A stretch of DNA of 64,000 nt, taken from contig JAIVFI010000002.1 in NCBI GenBank assembly GCA_025558095.1, forward strand, positions 1,054,001 to 1,118,000. The letters run 5' to 3'. A model generated the notes under the pieces. The model saw nothing but the letters and a program-made list of their open reading frames with translations, was not told the origin of the DNA and did not search any database. Each line of letters opens with the position of its first letter. Positions within the stretch are counted from its first letter, which is position 1. A program made the translations under genes and the position numbers. Shown here piece by piece: positions 9,358 through 19,413 of this stretch. This stretch comes from Hyaloraphidium curvatum (taxonomy: Eukaryota > Monoblepharomycota > Hyaloraphidiomycetes > Hyaloraphidiales > Hyaloraphidiaceae).

Positions 9358-10419
9358 CTACGTCATTGCCGCGTCGCGATCGGGAACCCAACCATCCGCC
9401 CGTGCCTTCTTGAGCAGCTCCGCGCACGGGTGCATTTCGCCCGCATCAATGAGCCTGTCCAGAGCGAGCAAGGGGGCCTCATCGTCCCGAAGGGCCTCCA
9501 ACCTAGCGAGGAACTGTGTCCGCGGCACATCGCCAGCTCCGTATGTCGCGTACTTGTACTGCAGGCCCATTCCAAGGTCCCAGAGCTTGAAGCCGCAACG
9601 CACCAGCAGCGCCGCCATCGAGTACATCTGCACCGTCCCCGCCCCGTCTTCCGAACAAAATCCCGAATAAGAGACGTAGATGGAGCCGACGCAAACGCCG
9701 ATCTCGCCGGCAACGAGGATCCGGTCCCGTTCGCCAGCGTCCACCATCTCATCGCCGTCAGAATCCCCGCCGTCCGCCCCATTCCCTTGCGGCGCCCAGA
9801 TTTCGAAGGAGACGATCCGAATCTTTCCGTTTCGGAGGTCACGCCGCCGCGACATGTCGCCCAAGGTCTCCCGCAACCGTCGGTAAAGCCAGGCCTCCCC
9901 GTGCCAGGTAACTATCTCGCTGCACACGCCCTCAAAGACCTTGGAAACGGTAATCGTGTGTTTCCGCTTCGTGGCGCGCTTGACGGAGGACTTTTGCGGC
10001 CGCGTGACGCGGGCAAAGTCCACCATGCACCGCTGGGTGTGGAGCTTCGGCGTCAGAAACTCCAGTCCCCGCGCGCTGCCCGCCATGGTGATGAAGCCGT
10101 GGTACATGAGGTCCGCGATGAAACGAGGGTCGAAGCTCGCTGCCAGGCAGAACTCAAGGCCTTCGTCGTCCTCGGCCGACGCGATGGCGGCGAGAGTCTC
10201 TGCCGATGGGGGTCCGTTCGCGAGCTCGGCTTCAAGGAGGCGGTTCCGGGTCTCGATCGCCTTTTGCCGGCCTTCCTCGAACCGGACCAGCGCCGCGATG
10301 AACGCATTGAGGTCCGTGGCCTGCGCGATAAAGGGGTGCGAGGACGTGTAGTTCGGGGCCACGCGCATCAGGGTGCCGAGCACCGCCCGCTCCGGAGGCG
10401 ACAGCGCGGCCGAGCTCAT
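9358..10419 (-). CDS. Leucyl/phenylalanyl-tRNA-protein transferase (Aat) family protein
   Basis: Intronless frame; the ATG at 10419 gives 353 residues, and an upstream ATG at 10536 would give 392. The C-terminal two-thirds follows the Aat family order. YHGFITMAG comes first; RPQKSSVKRATKRKHTITVSKVFEGVC matches the hvsrSlrk...vt.d.aFe.Vi.gCA block; TWHGEAWLYRRLRETL stands at the tWI..eM..AY..LH position; VSFEIW corresponds to SvEvW. LVAGEIGVCVGSIYVSYSGF, then KLWDLGMGLQYKYATYGAGDVPRTQFLARL, corresponds to the end block liDcQ..t.HL.SLGA..i.R..Fl..L. In bacteria the enzyme transfers Leu/Phe to N-terminal Arg/Lys of proteins and marks them for ClpAP degradation. Eukaryotes normally use Ate1 instead, so this is an unusual gene here. 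An acidic insert (DGGDSDGDEMVDAGERD) interrupts the GNAT-like core. Activity is untested. Confidence 0.7.
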   Translation of the reverse strand: MSSAALSPPERAVLGTLMRVAPNYTSSHPFIAQATDLNAFIAALVRFEEGRQKAIETRNRLLEAELANGPPSAETLAAIASAEDDEGLEFCLAASFDPRFIADLMYHGFITMAGSARGLEFLTPKLHTQRCMVDFARVTRPQKSSVKRATKRKHTITVSKVFEGVCSEIVTWHGEAWLYRRLRETLGDMSRRRDLRNGKIRIVSFEIWAPQGNGADGGDSDGDEMVDAGERDRILVAGEIGVCVGSIYVSYSGFCSEDGAGTVQMYSMAALLVRCGFKLWDLGMGLQYKYATYGAGDVPRTQFLARLEALRDDEAPLLALDRLIDAGEMHPCAELLKKARADGWVPDRDAAMT

Positions 10420-10609
10420 CGGCGTAGAAGCCTGATGGGCCGGATTGTCGGCGATCGAGGGTATACGGCAGCAGCAGGCGCCCATGCACGACGACAGGCT
10501 GCTACGCGCGTCGCATCTGGCTGAACACTTTTTCAAATCTCAAGTTGAGAGTCCAAACTCTCCGCCGGGCCCGCTGTAATGCTTGCTCGATTTGAACGAC
10601 GACGCGCTG

Positions 10610-11842
10610 ATGCTTGTTCTGGAACGGCTGGACGGTCGGGTTCTGTTCAGCCTGGCTCGGAAGCTGTGCCGGCGACTGAGGACGGTGACCTGCCGGATCT
10701 TTGAAGCCCGTGTCCGCGTGGCGCTCAGCTCCGATGCCTCTGCTCGCCGCCGAGCAGCCTCTCAAATGGCAATGTGCTGGGCTGCCTCGCACGGAGTCCT
10801 TTCTCGCGTTCAGAACTTTGGGTCTGCCTTGGAATCGGGTTGCCGCCGGTTGGGCGGGCTCCTGCGGGCGTCAGCTTTTCGCGACGAAGATTTCACGGTG
10901 GCAACGGAAGAGTTTTCAACACCTTCTCGCGGACGCTGATAAGATTGATTGGCCAGAGCAACGAGGCGGAGTGCAGGGAGAGTCAGATACGCTCTCCCGG
11001 ACCTTTCAACGAGGTGTTCGCGGAAACGGAGCTTCTCCGCAGTGCCGCTTGGGCCCTGAGATTATCGGAACGTCGAGCTGCAGAGTTCTTCCGCCGTGCG
11101 GCCAATTTCCAGCTTCTACCGCGCAAGGGGTCACGTGAGGAATACCAGATCAGGTGCACTTTGCACTTCGCCCGCTTTCTTCGCGGGGACGTTCCAAACG
11201 GCAGAGCAGTGCCCTTGGAAAGGTCGTGGCTTTTTGATGGGGATCAGGAAGTTCCGTACATTGTCGATGCCCTTGTGCTGGCGTCGCAAAAGACCTTGAA
11301 CGGTGATAGCTACCGCTCCATTGCAGCCGGGCCAAAGCACTTTGCGTCCAAGGTCAGGTGGAGCCGGGTAGAGCTCGGCTTTAGGGATGTTGATCCCGTC
11401 GGCTTTGCGTCGCGGTTGGTGGACGCGATGATTTTGAATGACCCAGCAGTGGCACCCAGAGAACTCTGGAGGGCATGCCATTTGGTTACCGCGGAATCGG
11501 TCTACCCGGCGTTTAATGATAAGGCGGGGGATTCTCGAATGACGCAAGTCTTTGCTGGCGGATGTCCAAACCTCCGTGCGCGAATCGACGCGGATCCATC
11601 AAGAGCTGATTACCTCGTCTTTGCCGGACCCGACACATACAGAATCTGGGACGCGCATCTCATACGATTCCTCGTGGAAAGCCGCGGACGGCAGACTAGA
11701 TTTGGCTTGCTATTTGCCCCGTGACGGAAAGCGCATGGGATGGTTGCGGAAAAAGTATGGCGTCGAAACAATTTTCGGACTCGAAAGCAATCCGCAAGGC
11801 GACCGCTTGGTGGAGTTTCTGGCTTGTGGACCATGGCGTTGA
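10610..11842 (+). CDS. F-box-like protein
   Basis: Three exons (10610-10897, 10957-11673, 11732-11842) join in frame through introns of 59 bases (branch GCTGATA) and 58 bases, giving about 371 residues. The N-terminus resembles an F-box (ALMLVLERLDGRVLFSLARKLCRRLRTVT). The first helix starts upstream of the only in-frame ATG (LDLNDD before it), so the true start may lie in another exon or use a near-cognate codon. The body has SNEAECRESQIRS, then LRSAAWALRLSERRAAEFFRRAANF, and later WSRVELGFRDVDP, with no repeat family I can name. The protein ends VEFLACGPWR. F-box proteins recruit substrates to SCF ubiquitin ligases; that role is inferred only from the N-terminal motif. The gene is divergent from the Aat-like gene. 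Confidence 0.5.
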
Positions 11843-12011
11843 AGGTTACGAGGACCATTTCAGTGAGCCGCTGAAGGCGGGGCCGTGGATGCCGTCCTTT
11901 AGGGAGAGGCTCTACAGCGCATTGGCAAGGTGCGGTGCGGATGCTGCTCGATTTGCCATGCAATGCATTCCTTTCTGCGGTGACTCTCCGGTCGTTCCAA
12001 TCCAAGCCCCG

Positions 12012-14131
12012 TCACTCCACCATTTGCTCCCCCTCGCTCGCCGTCACCGCCTCCTCGTCCCCGTCGCCGTCCTGCTCCACCCAGATCTCTTCCAGCTCCG
12101 CCAGCACCGTCACCACGCGCTCCTTCATCTTGTTCCACTTGGAGATCCTCGAGTTCGGGTTCTCGTAGTCGAGCAGCTCCGTGTGTGGAATCTTATGCGG
12201 CATTAGACCTCGCCAAAAGCGCCGAACAGCACGAGACCCACCATCGGATTCACGCCCGACACCCACTTGCGCTCCTTCTTCATCCGGTCGAACACGTTCT
12301 TCCGCCGCCGCTTGGTCGGCGTGCCGCCGGGGCTCGGCTTGGCCTCCTTCTCCTTGCCCTTGCCCTCCTCGGCCGCCGCCTCGGACCGGCGCTTGCTGAA
12401 CCTCGCCACCCTCTCCCCGCCGTCCTCGCGCTCCTCCTCCTCCGCATCCGCGCCGTCCTGCTCCTTGAGCTTCTCCGCCCGCCGCTGCTGCACCGGGTCC
12501 GCGCGGGGATCGGTCAGCGGCTTGGGCGCTTTCGCCGCGTGCTTCGACGGGGTCGCCAGCGGGGCCCTCTTTGGCTGCGGCTGCTGCTCCTCCTCAGCCT
12601 CGTCCTCGGACGATTCGGAATCGGCTTCCGGTGCGGGCGCCTTGGCCGGATCGGCGGCCTCCTTGCCCTTGCCCTTCTTCTTTGCTTCCTGGTCCCTCTC
12701 GGCCGCGCGCTGCACGGCACGAAGCACGCGGGCGACCTTGCCCTCGTTCTGGAGCTGCTCGAAGCTCTGGTTGACGAGCTTGCTCGAAGGGTGGATGCCC
12801 TTGGGCGGCAGACACTGGATCACTTTGGCGGCCGTGAAGTTTTTCTGTTCCGAAGCAGGAGCGCCGAGGTCAATCAAACAGCAGGCCGGGAAACGGACGC
12901 ATGACCCACCCCTCTGGCAACGGACAGCGCCCTGACCGCGCCCGCCACAACAGCCGGGCCCCTAGTCCACCTTCGCCTCGCGGCTTCCGTTCCCTGGGAC
13001 AACGACTCGGCGTACGCATCCAAGACCGCTTCCAGGTCGCCGCGCCACTCGGGCAGCCCGAGCTTGTTGAGCAGCGCCGAAATGTCGGACGGCGTGAGGT
13101 GCACCGCGCCGTCGTCCGCGGCAGGGGAGCCGAGAGCCCGCGAAGCCGACGCCGGGGGCAGGTCGAGGTAGGAGAGGAGCTCCGCGCAGTGCTGCTTGAA
13201 GAGGTTGCGCTGCCCGGCTGCACCGCCCTTGGTGGGGAGCTGGGATTGGGCGATGAGCTCGTTGAGGTACTCGTTGTTCTCGCCGACGCTGAGGGACGGG
13301 GTGATCAGGCAGACGTTATGGCGGAAACACAGACGATACGAACATCTGGCAGGCGAGGTCGATGCAGCCGGCCTCGGGAAACCCAATAGGGGGAAACAGG
13401 TGGTTCAAGCCCCGCGACCGTCGCGACTGATAGCGGTCATAGAGGGACCTGGCCTTGTTCTGCACAGCCTCCGAAAGCGTACCGTTCAGGCCGAGACGGG
13501 TAATCAGGCTGACGGTCGCGTGCGTCGGGGTCCGGTTGCGCAGGTTCGCGATGCTGGTCGGCGTCGTCGCCCCATGCCGGCCAGTCGGCGTCTTTACGGG
13601 CGTCGGGTTCGATGACCTCGTCCGCGGCTTGCTTGGCGTCTCTGCGCCGTCGTCGTCCTCCGAGTCCTTTCCTTCTTCAGCGGGATCTGCCTGCCGCACC
13701 TTCGCTCCCTCGGCGAAGCGGACGCTCCGCGGCGTTGCCTCGGCCGGTTCCGCGCCGTGCCTTTTCAGCACCCCCTTGCCGGCAGGAGACGCCTGCGGGC
13801 CCTGAGACTGCAGCGTCAAGGCCGTCGACGGGGTGTGCGGAAGCGCGGCGCGGATCCTCGCGGCCGAGGGTGTGTCCGGCCGGCCCGCCGCGGAATCGCC
13901 GGCAGGCGAAATGCGCGGCCGCTTCCGCGGCGAGTACTGCGCGGCCTCGTCGTCCGAGTCGGCGGCGGCGGTCGGCAGGGGCGGCGTCGACGCATGCGGC
14001 GGTGGGCCGGGCGAAGGGCGGCCCGACACGGGCGCCGACTGCGCGCCGCCGACATTGCGCTTCCGACGTGTGAGCTTAACCGCCTTCGGGCCCGCCGAAC
14101 GAATGTTTGTCGACGGCCCTTGTCCGAGCAT
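12012..14131 (-). CDS. ORC6-like protein (origin recognition complex subunit 6 candidate)
   Basis: Four exons (14131-13335, 13288-12910, 12844-12240, 12189-12012) join in frame through introns of 46, 65 and 50 bases to give 652 residues. The long N-terminus is disordered, with basic and SP/TP sites (TRRKRNVGG, SPRKRPRISP, possible CDK sites). Next comes a TFIIB/cyclin-box-like helical domain beginning VSLITRLGLN and continuing KARSLYDRYQ, then EAGCIDLACQMF, as in the ORC6 N-terminal domain. A second helical part (RNLFKQHCAELLSYLDLP, HLTPSDISALLNKLGL, KNFTAAKVIQCL) follows. The charged linker has KAAKAPKPL-like and RRRKNVFDRMKKERKW stretches. A conserved-looking C-terminal helix, LLDYENPNSRISKWNKMKERV, is similar in place to the ORC2/3-binding end of ORC6. 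The protein is much longer than the human one (about 250). Moderate confidence; a TFIIB-fold protein of another kind is the main alternative. Confidence 0.5.
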
Positions 14132-14436
14132 CGCGGAGAGGGCCTAAGTGGAGAAAGGCGCGACCGCGGTCCCGCAGTCTTCAGTCGGGGCGACGCGACG
14201 GGTCCTCCGCAGCGCACTCTAATCCAAAAGGACTCAGCACTGTTGATGTGCTGAAGGAGCCCTCGGGCCCAAGAAAGAAGGGAGGAGCGGTGGGTAGAAG
14301 AGAATTCGGAGATCCGGGAGCTTCATCAATTCAATTTCATGGATGCCGCAACGTTTCGCGGTGCTGCGGAGCAGGAGAATCTACATTGGATTGCAATCAA
14401 GCTGTAGCTATTAGACTGTGCCCGGAACCATCTCAA

Positions 14437-15313
14437 TCAGATGTTGGTGCCGGCCACTTCGCGGAGTCTGTCGAGATTGAGCACACGAGCACCATCCAGG
14501 GCGCCGAAGGCGCGGCGCACCTCCTTGAAACGGTTCGCCGGAAACGCGGACAGCTCGAACCTCTCAAACGTCAGCCTTCGAAGGTTGGGCGGCAGCTGTA
14601 TGCCACGCAGGTCGGCCATGCTGGCATTGTAGCGAGTGAGCCTCCAGCCCGTGCACGCTGCGCAGCTCCGGCATAATCGGCCAAGCGCTCGCGAAATCCG
14701 TGCCCGGATCGAAGCTAATTTCCCTCGCTCTGAAGTGGCCGCTGCGAATGAGGATGGGGAGATCGCTTCCTTTCGAACACCAGCTGAGGGTTGTACAGGG
14801 TATTTTCGAGGAGCCTTGGGGAAAAACTCTCCAAGTGTTTAGCGTCGCAACGACGAAGTCCAAATGAGCTTCCTCGAGACAGGATTCCTCCACTCTGTGA
14901 AGGAAGTGGATACTAAAGTTGCCCGACAGAGAGATCCTCGTGAGGGCTGGGAGCTCTGGGAAGTCCATGGCATCTAGAACCGCAAGCAAACTGTCACGGA
15001 GGCTCAAACGCTGCAGGAGCGTGAACTCGGTTTTGGCGAAAGCTTTGACGGCGTCTTCGGAGGACGACGTGACCCGCATTTCCATCACGCGCGGAAACCT
15101 TCCGAGGGCGTGCCCGATCAGCCGGCGGTGGACCTTCCTGCTTTCCGCGACCCTGTACAATTGGCCATTCGAGTCCAGATCCAGGTCCCTGACGAGGCGA
15201 AGAGCGCCGCCCTTTTCGAGGCCCCGACGCACCTCCTTGGCGCGCCTCTCGCCCAGCGGGGTGATCCAAGAGAGGCAAAAAGACGAGTAGCGAGGTTCTG
15301 ACGCGCTCTGCAT
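14437..15313 (-). CDS. Leucine-rich-repeat-like protein
   Basis: Two exons (15313-14657 and 14595-14437) joined by a 61-base GT-AG intron (14596-14656) give 271 residues. Irregular leucine-rich repeats run through it: LVRDLDLDSNGQLYRV, LLQRLSLRDSLLAVLDAMDF, ALTRISLSGNFSIHFL, LEEAHLDFVV, and after the intron LPPNLRRLTFERFELSAFP, ending with DGARVLNLDRLREVAGTNI. The spacing is of the F-box-associated or short LRR type. No F-box is visible in the part given. An upstream frame to 15434 might add an exon. Function unknown; protein interaction is the usual role of such repeats. Confidence 0.5.
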
Positions 15314-15923
15314 TGCTGCCGAAGGCCAGTTTGAAGATTTTGCGCGGTTGTGTCTTCGAGCACCAGAATTCGAAGTCCCGAGAGGTGCTAGGCGGCGTCC
15401 GGAGACTCCGGACCGGCGCCGGGCGCGGAAACACGCGCGCCTTCGAAAAGACCGCTGGGGAACGCGGGGCCCTGGTAGGAACCGCCGGCGCGCCCGGCCC
15501 CCCGGCGCGCGAGCGAGCGTCGCTGGCTGACTGGCTGGCTCCTGGCAGTGTACTCGAATCGAACAGGCGACACAGACTGCTTCATGCTTCCACTGGCGTC
15601 GTCCGCTAATGAGACAATGAATTCCTGGACGGCGTTTTAGATGATGGATTCCCTTTCCGCATTGCTCGATCCATCCGTCCCGGTCTGCCTCACTTTGCCT
15701 CGGCTGGCACTACCGAAAACCGGCATCATTGAGCGGGTGACACTGGCCCTTCAAATCTACAAAGGCCAGGTAATTATCCGGTTGCCCCGATTGAGGTGCT
15801 GTGTGAAGGTTGCGGAGAACGTGGGAACATTCCAAGGGGAAATTCGGGGATTTCCGCCATCAGCGCCAGCAGCCGCCCGGCCGCGGCCGAAACCAGCCCC
15901 GCCCCGCCGACGACCCCGCCCCA

Positions 15924-17593
15924 ATGAGTACGGGGACCTGGGGCTCCTCGCGGACCCTCCCGTCGCCTCATGCCTCCGGTCCGTTCCGCTTCACCAGCTC
16001 GGAGTGGGCGGCGCTCTTCCCCGCCGGCCCCGCTCCGCCGCAGACCCTTTCGTTGGCGTCCGCATCGCCGCCGGCCCGGCCGCGCCCGGAGCCGCTGACG
16101 CGGGCCGCCATGCTTGCGGCCCTGGAGCCCGCGCCGGTCCTGCGAGCGGTGGCCGCGGCGCAACTCGCGCTGGGACCCTGGTCGGCCCGTTTACTCATGC
16201 CAGTGAATCTCGGATCGGCCGTCTCGATGTTGTCCATGCTGGCGCCGCTGTGGGTGTTTGGAGCTGGCACATTCGGAACAAAAGACCTCGCGGCCTGTAG
16301 GTGGCCGCAACTTTGTTCCCGCCGAGCCGCCCGATGACCGTCCCACAGTATCGGCCACGTGCGTCTGGAGCTGCATCGGCATGCCAATGCTACTCATCAT
16401 CCGCGGCACCTCGGTCAAGTCCCGCGCGGCACCGGAGCCCGATGACGCGCTCTCGGTCGCCAGCTTGCCGAGGTCTGGAACGGGGGAGCCTGCGCTGGAT
16501 GACCACGTTCTTGCTGGCGTGGCGCGGTACTACCACCTCGCCCGCATGGACAGCGACTACAGGAAATCCCATGAGGAACACAAGGATGATCCAGAGCACG
16601 GTCATGGCACAGGGTTTTCCCGCCGGAACGAGGGCACGAGCCTGCTGCTGGCCCACGAGCCTGACGACGAACTTTGCCCGTGCCCACTCCCTTCGTGCGC
16701 CGGCTCTCGCGTCGCTTCGGCGGGCATCATCTGCATCGTCGAGGCGACCGTTCGCGCCATTTGGATGCTGCTCATGCTTTCTCTGATCCTGAACTGGACC
16801 GCATTCTGGACCTTTGCATCCCAGAACTGGTACACCTGGTGGTCCTGCATCCTCTCGATCGCCAACGTAGCTGTGCAGCTCCTGCTCGCCGTGCTCAAGG
16901 AGTACGGCACGGTATGGAGCAACGCCAGAATCCTCGGCTTGCACGAGAGGCTCCACCGCCGCGCCGTTTACCTCGCCCTGTCCACCTTCCTGCAGCGGCA
17001 CCGCGACGCCCTGCAGTACCCGGACATGGATCAGCCCGAGCCCGCTGGGCCCGAACCGTACCAGGAGCTGCACGCGAACCTCGCTTCGATCTGGCGCGGC
17101 CGCATTCCGTACATCGCCGACAACATGTACTTCTGATACCCTCGTCTTCACCGTCAACGGCGTATCGGCCGTGATCCTGGCCAGCACTGGCCTGTGCATT
17201 CCCCTCTGGCTCATCCTCCACCTCTCGCACGGCTTCCTCAGCCTGCTCGTGGACCTGGTCAACCTCAGCGTCTCGAACCACCAGATCAGCGCAGTGACCA
17301 ACCTTTACCACGATGCCATCCGCGAGATCCGCGAAACTGTGGCCAGTGGGCGCCGGACCGCCTGCCCCGCGCGCAAGGAGATCCTGGAATCGCTGCGCGA
17401 CCACGGCGCTGTGCTGCGGTCGTACCTCGAGGTGGACCGCTATCGGGCGAGGGTGTTTGGGGTGCCGGTGGACTTCGCGCTCGTGCGGACGCTGTTCATG
17501 GCGACGGTGACTTTGGGTGTTGGGTTGTGGACGGTGCTCAGGGGGAGCGGGCTGTACGTGACCGTCGAGACAGCGTGCCCTGCGGCGGGGTGA
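15924..17593 (+). CDS. 7-TM gustatory-receptor-like protein, paralogue B (GRL-B), possibly disrupted
   Basis: Paralogue of the gene at 125. The N-terminal motif FTSSEWAALFP matches the family. A 52-base intron (16297-16348) restores TM1-TM2 homology (KDLAA-LSATCVW). The motif LLLAHEPDDELCPCPLPSCAG follows, then TM3-TM4, the cytosolic loop with LHERLHRRAVYLAL, and TM7 ending TLFMATVTLGVGLWTVLRG. At 17134-17136 an in-frame TGA interrupts TM5. There are two readings. A 58-base intron (17127-17184) keeps the frame (519 residues) but removes the TM5 core. Alternatively, one extra T is a frameshift, after which DTLVFTVNGVSAVILAS supplies TM5 exactly where the paralogues have it. Unlike the other three family members it needs at least one intron. 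Confidence 0.65.
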
Positions 17594-17660
17594 GCCGCCT
17601 GTTTATTGGATGCGATGAAGTGCAATGAAACCATTCATTCTCGAGACAGATTACAACGCT

Positions 17661-19016
17661 TCAGGCGACGAGCTCCTTGGAGAGCCTGGGCACGATCTCC
17701 CCCTCGATCGCCGCGATCTCGACCTCCAGCGCGTGCACTTTGGCGCCCAGCTCCGGGTGGTTTGCGTCCGCCTGTTGCGCCTCGAGCAGGGCGTTCCGAG
17801 CTTGGGCTCTGCTGAACTTCGCGGCCGCCAGCTGCTTCTGAGCGGCCCCGAGAGCGCGGTAGGCCGCCACCCTCCTCGCCGCCCTGATCTGGTCCTCCTC
17901 GGGGTTGGCGACCGGCGGGTCGACCGCGACGGCCGACTGCTGTGCGAGGGAGGCGTTCGCGGGGGCCACCGAGCCGCCGTAGGGGCAGCTGGAGCCGTCG
18001 GGGCTCCAGTAGGTGATCACGGCGTAGCCTGCGTTCCCGCCGTAGCCCGAAGGGAGGACGCTGTAGCCCCTCGAGTTCATGGGGGCACCTTGCCCTGCGG
18101 CCGCCGGCGGGTTGATGGTCCAGGTGGGTGCCATCGAGGCAGCACCGAGCTGAGCTGGGGATTCGAGGCCGTCCTGCGCGAACACGCCGTCGCCCGCATC
18201 GCTTCCTCCGGCGCCGCCATAGAACCTGGTCGCCGGCGAGCCCTGGTTGTCCATGGTGTCGCCCCCGCCCTGGCCGCCGCCCGAGCCGTAGCCGGCCCCG
18301 CCGCCAGCGGCCATGTTCCATTGCGAGCCGCCCGTGTTGCTGTTGCCGGGGAGCCCGCCCTGCTCGTTGAGCGAGCCGCCCTTCCCGCCCACGTCCGGCT
18401 GGCCCGGGGTCGCGCCGTCGCCCGCTGCACCGGCCTGCATGGGGCCGTCGGCCTCGCCGCCCCCGCTGATGCCGTGGCCGAAGGCGCTCGCGTCGCTGCC
18501 GCCTCCGCCGCCAATGGCTCCGGCCCCGCCGCCTCCGCCCGCGCCGACGTCGCCGCTGGCCCCGGGCGGCCTGTAGTCCGTTTGCGCCGAGGCCCCTCCG
18601 CCTCCGCCCCCGACCTTGACGACGATGTCGTCCCCGGGCAGCGCGGTGAAGGCGAGCGTGACGCGGCCGCCGTCGCCGCCCACGGTGTCCGGCATCGCGT
18701 TGGCTCCGTCGCCGCCCCACGCGTAGAACCGGTTCTGGCCGACGGTGATGGCCGTCGAGCCGCCTCCTCCGCCTCCTCCGCGCTTGGTCCCCGACCCGCC
18801 GCCGCCTCCAACGAGGGTGACGTTGAACGGGAGCGGCGCGGCCGAGGCCGGGAGGGCCACGTTGAATGTGGTGACGACGTTGTTGATGCAAAGGACGCCC
18901 TGTTGCTGGGCGGCTGCCGGGGTTGCCAGGGCGAGGCCGGCCACGAGGGCGGCGGCGATCGAGGCCACGGAGCGGCGGCGGTGGGAGACGTTGGAGTTGG
19001 TTGCGGTTGGCGACAT
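17661..19016 (-). CDS. Secreted glycine-rich protein GRP1, left copy
   Basis: Single exon, 451 residues. A signal peptide (VASIAAALVAGLALATPAAA) is followed by VLCINNVVTTFNVAL and the family core: PFNVTLVGGGGGSG, GGGGSTAITVGQNRFYAWGGDG, GGRVTLAFTALPGDDIVVKVGGGGGG. A long Gly/Ser/Asn-rich region and the module GYGGNAGYAVITYWSPDGSSCPYGGS follow. The C-terminal about 75 residues form a charged coiled coil (EEDQIRAARR...). The alternating beta-strand and polyglycine pattern is like glycine-rich domains of ALK-type receptors and phage tail proteins; extracellular matrix or wall use is inference. The start MSPTATNSN was chosen because the signal peptide follows it. A TATA box lies about 100 bases upstream, and the gene is divergent from GRP2. 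Confidence 0.85.
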   Translation of the reverse strand: MSPTATNSNVSHRRRSVASIAAALVAGLALATPAAAQQQGVLCINNVVTTFNVALPASAAPLPFNVTLVGGGGGSGTKRGGGGGGGSTAITVGQNRFYAWGGDGANAMPDTVGGDGGRVTLAFTALPGDDIVVKVGGGGGGASAQTDYRPPGASGDVGAGGGGGAGAIGGGGGSDASAFGHGISGGGEADGPMQAGAAGDGATPGQPDVGGKGGSLNEQGGLPGNSNTGGSQWNMAAGGGAGYGSGGGQGGGDTMDNQGSPATRFYGGAGGSDAGDGVFAQDGLESPAQLGAASMAPTWTINPPAAAGQGAPMNSRGYSVLPSGYGGNAGYAVITYWSPDGSSCPYGGSVAPANASLAQQSAVAVDPPVANPEEDQIRAARRVAAYRALGAAQKQLAAAKFSRAQARNALLEAQQADANHPELGAKVHALEVEIAAIEGEIVPRLSKELVA

Positions 19017-19113
19017 GTCGCGTTTCGGAATGGGATGAATCGTCGGTATTGGCAAAGTCAACGGGTTCTTTGTGACTGCGCGTGATTCCTGCTGCTCCGA
19101 GCCATCGCGGAGC

Positions 19114-19120
19114 TATATAT
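19114..19120 (-). promoter_or_regulatory. TATA box of GRP1 (left)
   Basis: TATATA on the minus strand, about 98 bases before the GRP1 ATG at 19016. It shares a roughly 400-base divergent promoter with GRP2. Confidence 0.7.
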
Positions 19121-19283
19121 CCTTGTCTCCCGGGTTTTAGAGCGCGCTGTTCGGGAAGCGAGGCGGAGCGGGCTGTGCCAAGGGATTGGATTACCCCGGC
19201 GAGTGCTCGCCAGAACCGTCGCGAGAACTGCTCCGAAACGTGCAATGCTCCGCCGCCGCCACCTCCAAAACCCGCACGACGCG

Positions 19284-19290
19284 TATATAA
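19284..19290 (+). promoter_or_regulatory. TATA box of GRP2 (left)
   Basis: TATATAA on the plus strand, 124 bases before the GRP2 ATG at 19414. The spacing is similar to the other glycine-rich genes. Confidence 0.7.
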
Positions 19291-19413
19291 TGGCGCCGGG
19301 TGCAGGGGGCCCCATCACCAGCGCCAACGGACACACAGAGCAACCCAGCTACTCTCTCCGATTCTCGCTCGACTCCAACTCCAACCTTCTCATACATACT
19401 TCACTCCGATAAA

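Noticed and set aside
14437-14700. Apparent frameshift in the LRR-like gene
   Set aside because: A 61-base GT-AG intron (14596-14656) joins the two frames in phase, so no mutation is needed.
17625-19085. Long antisense ORFs over the glycine-rich genes (also 20865-22493, 30466-31842, 32479-33567, 33712-35763)
   Set aside because: GGN-rich codons give open antisense frames rich in Arg/Ala/Pro. They have no signal peptide, promoter or domain, and their length follows from the composition of the true genes.
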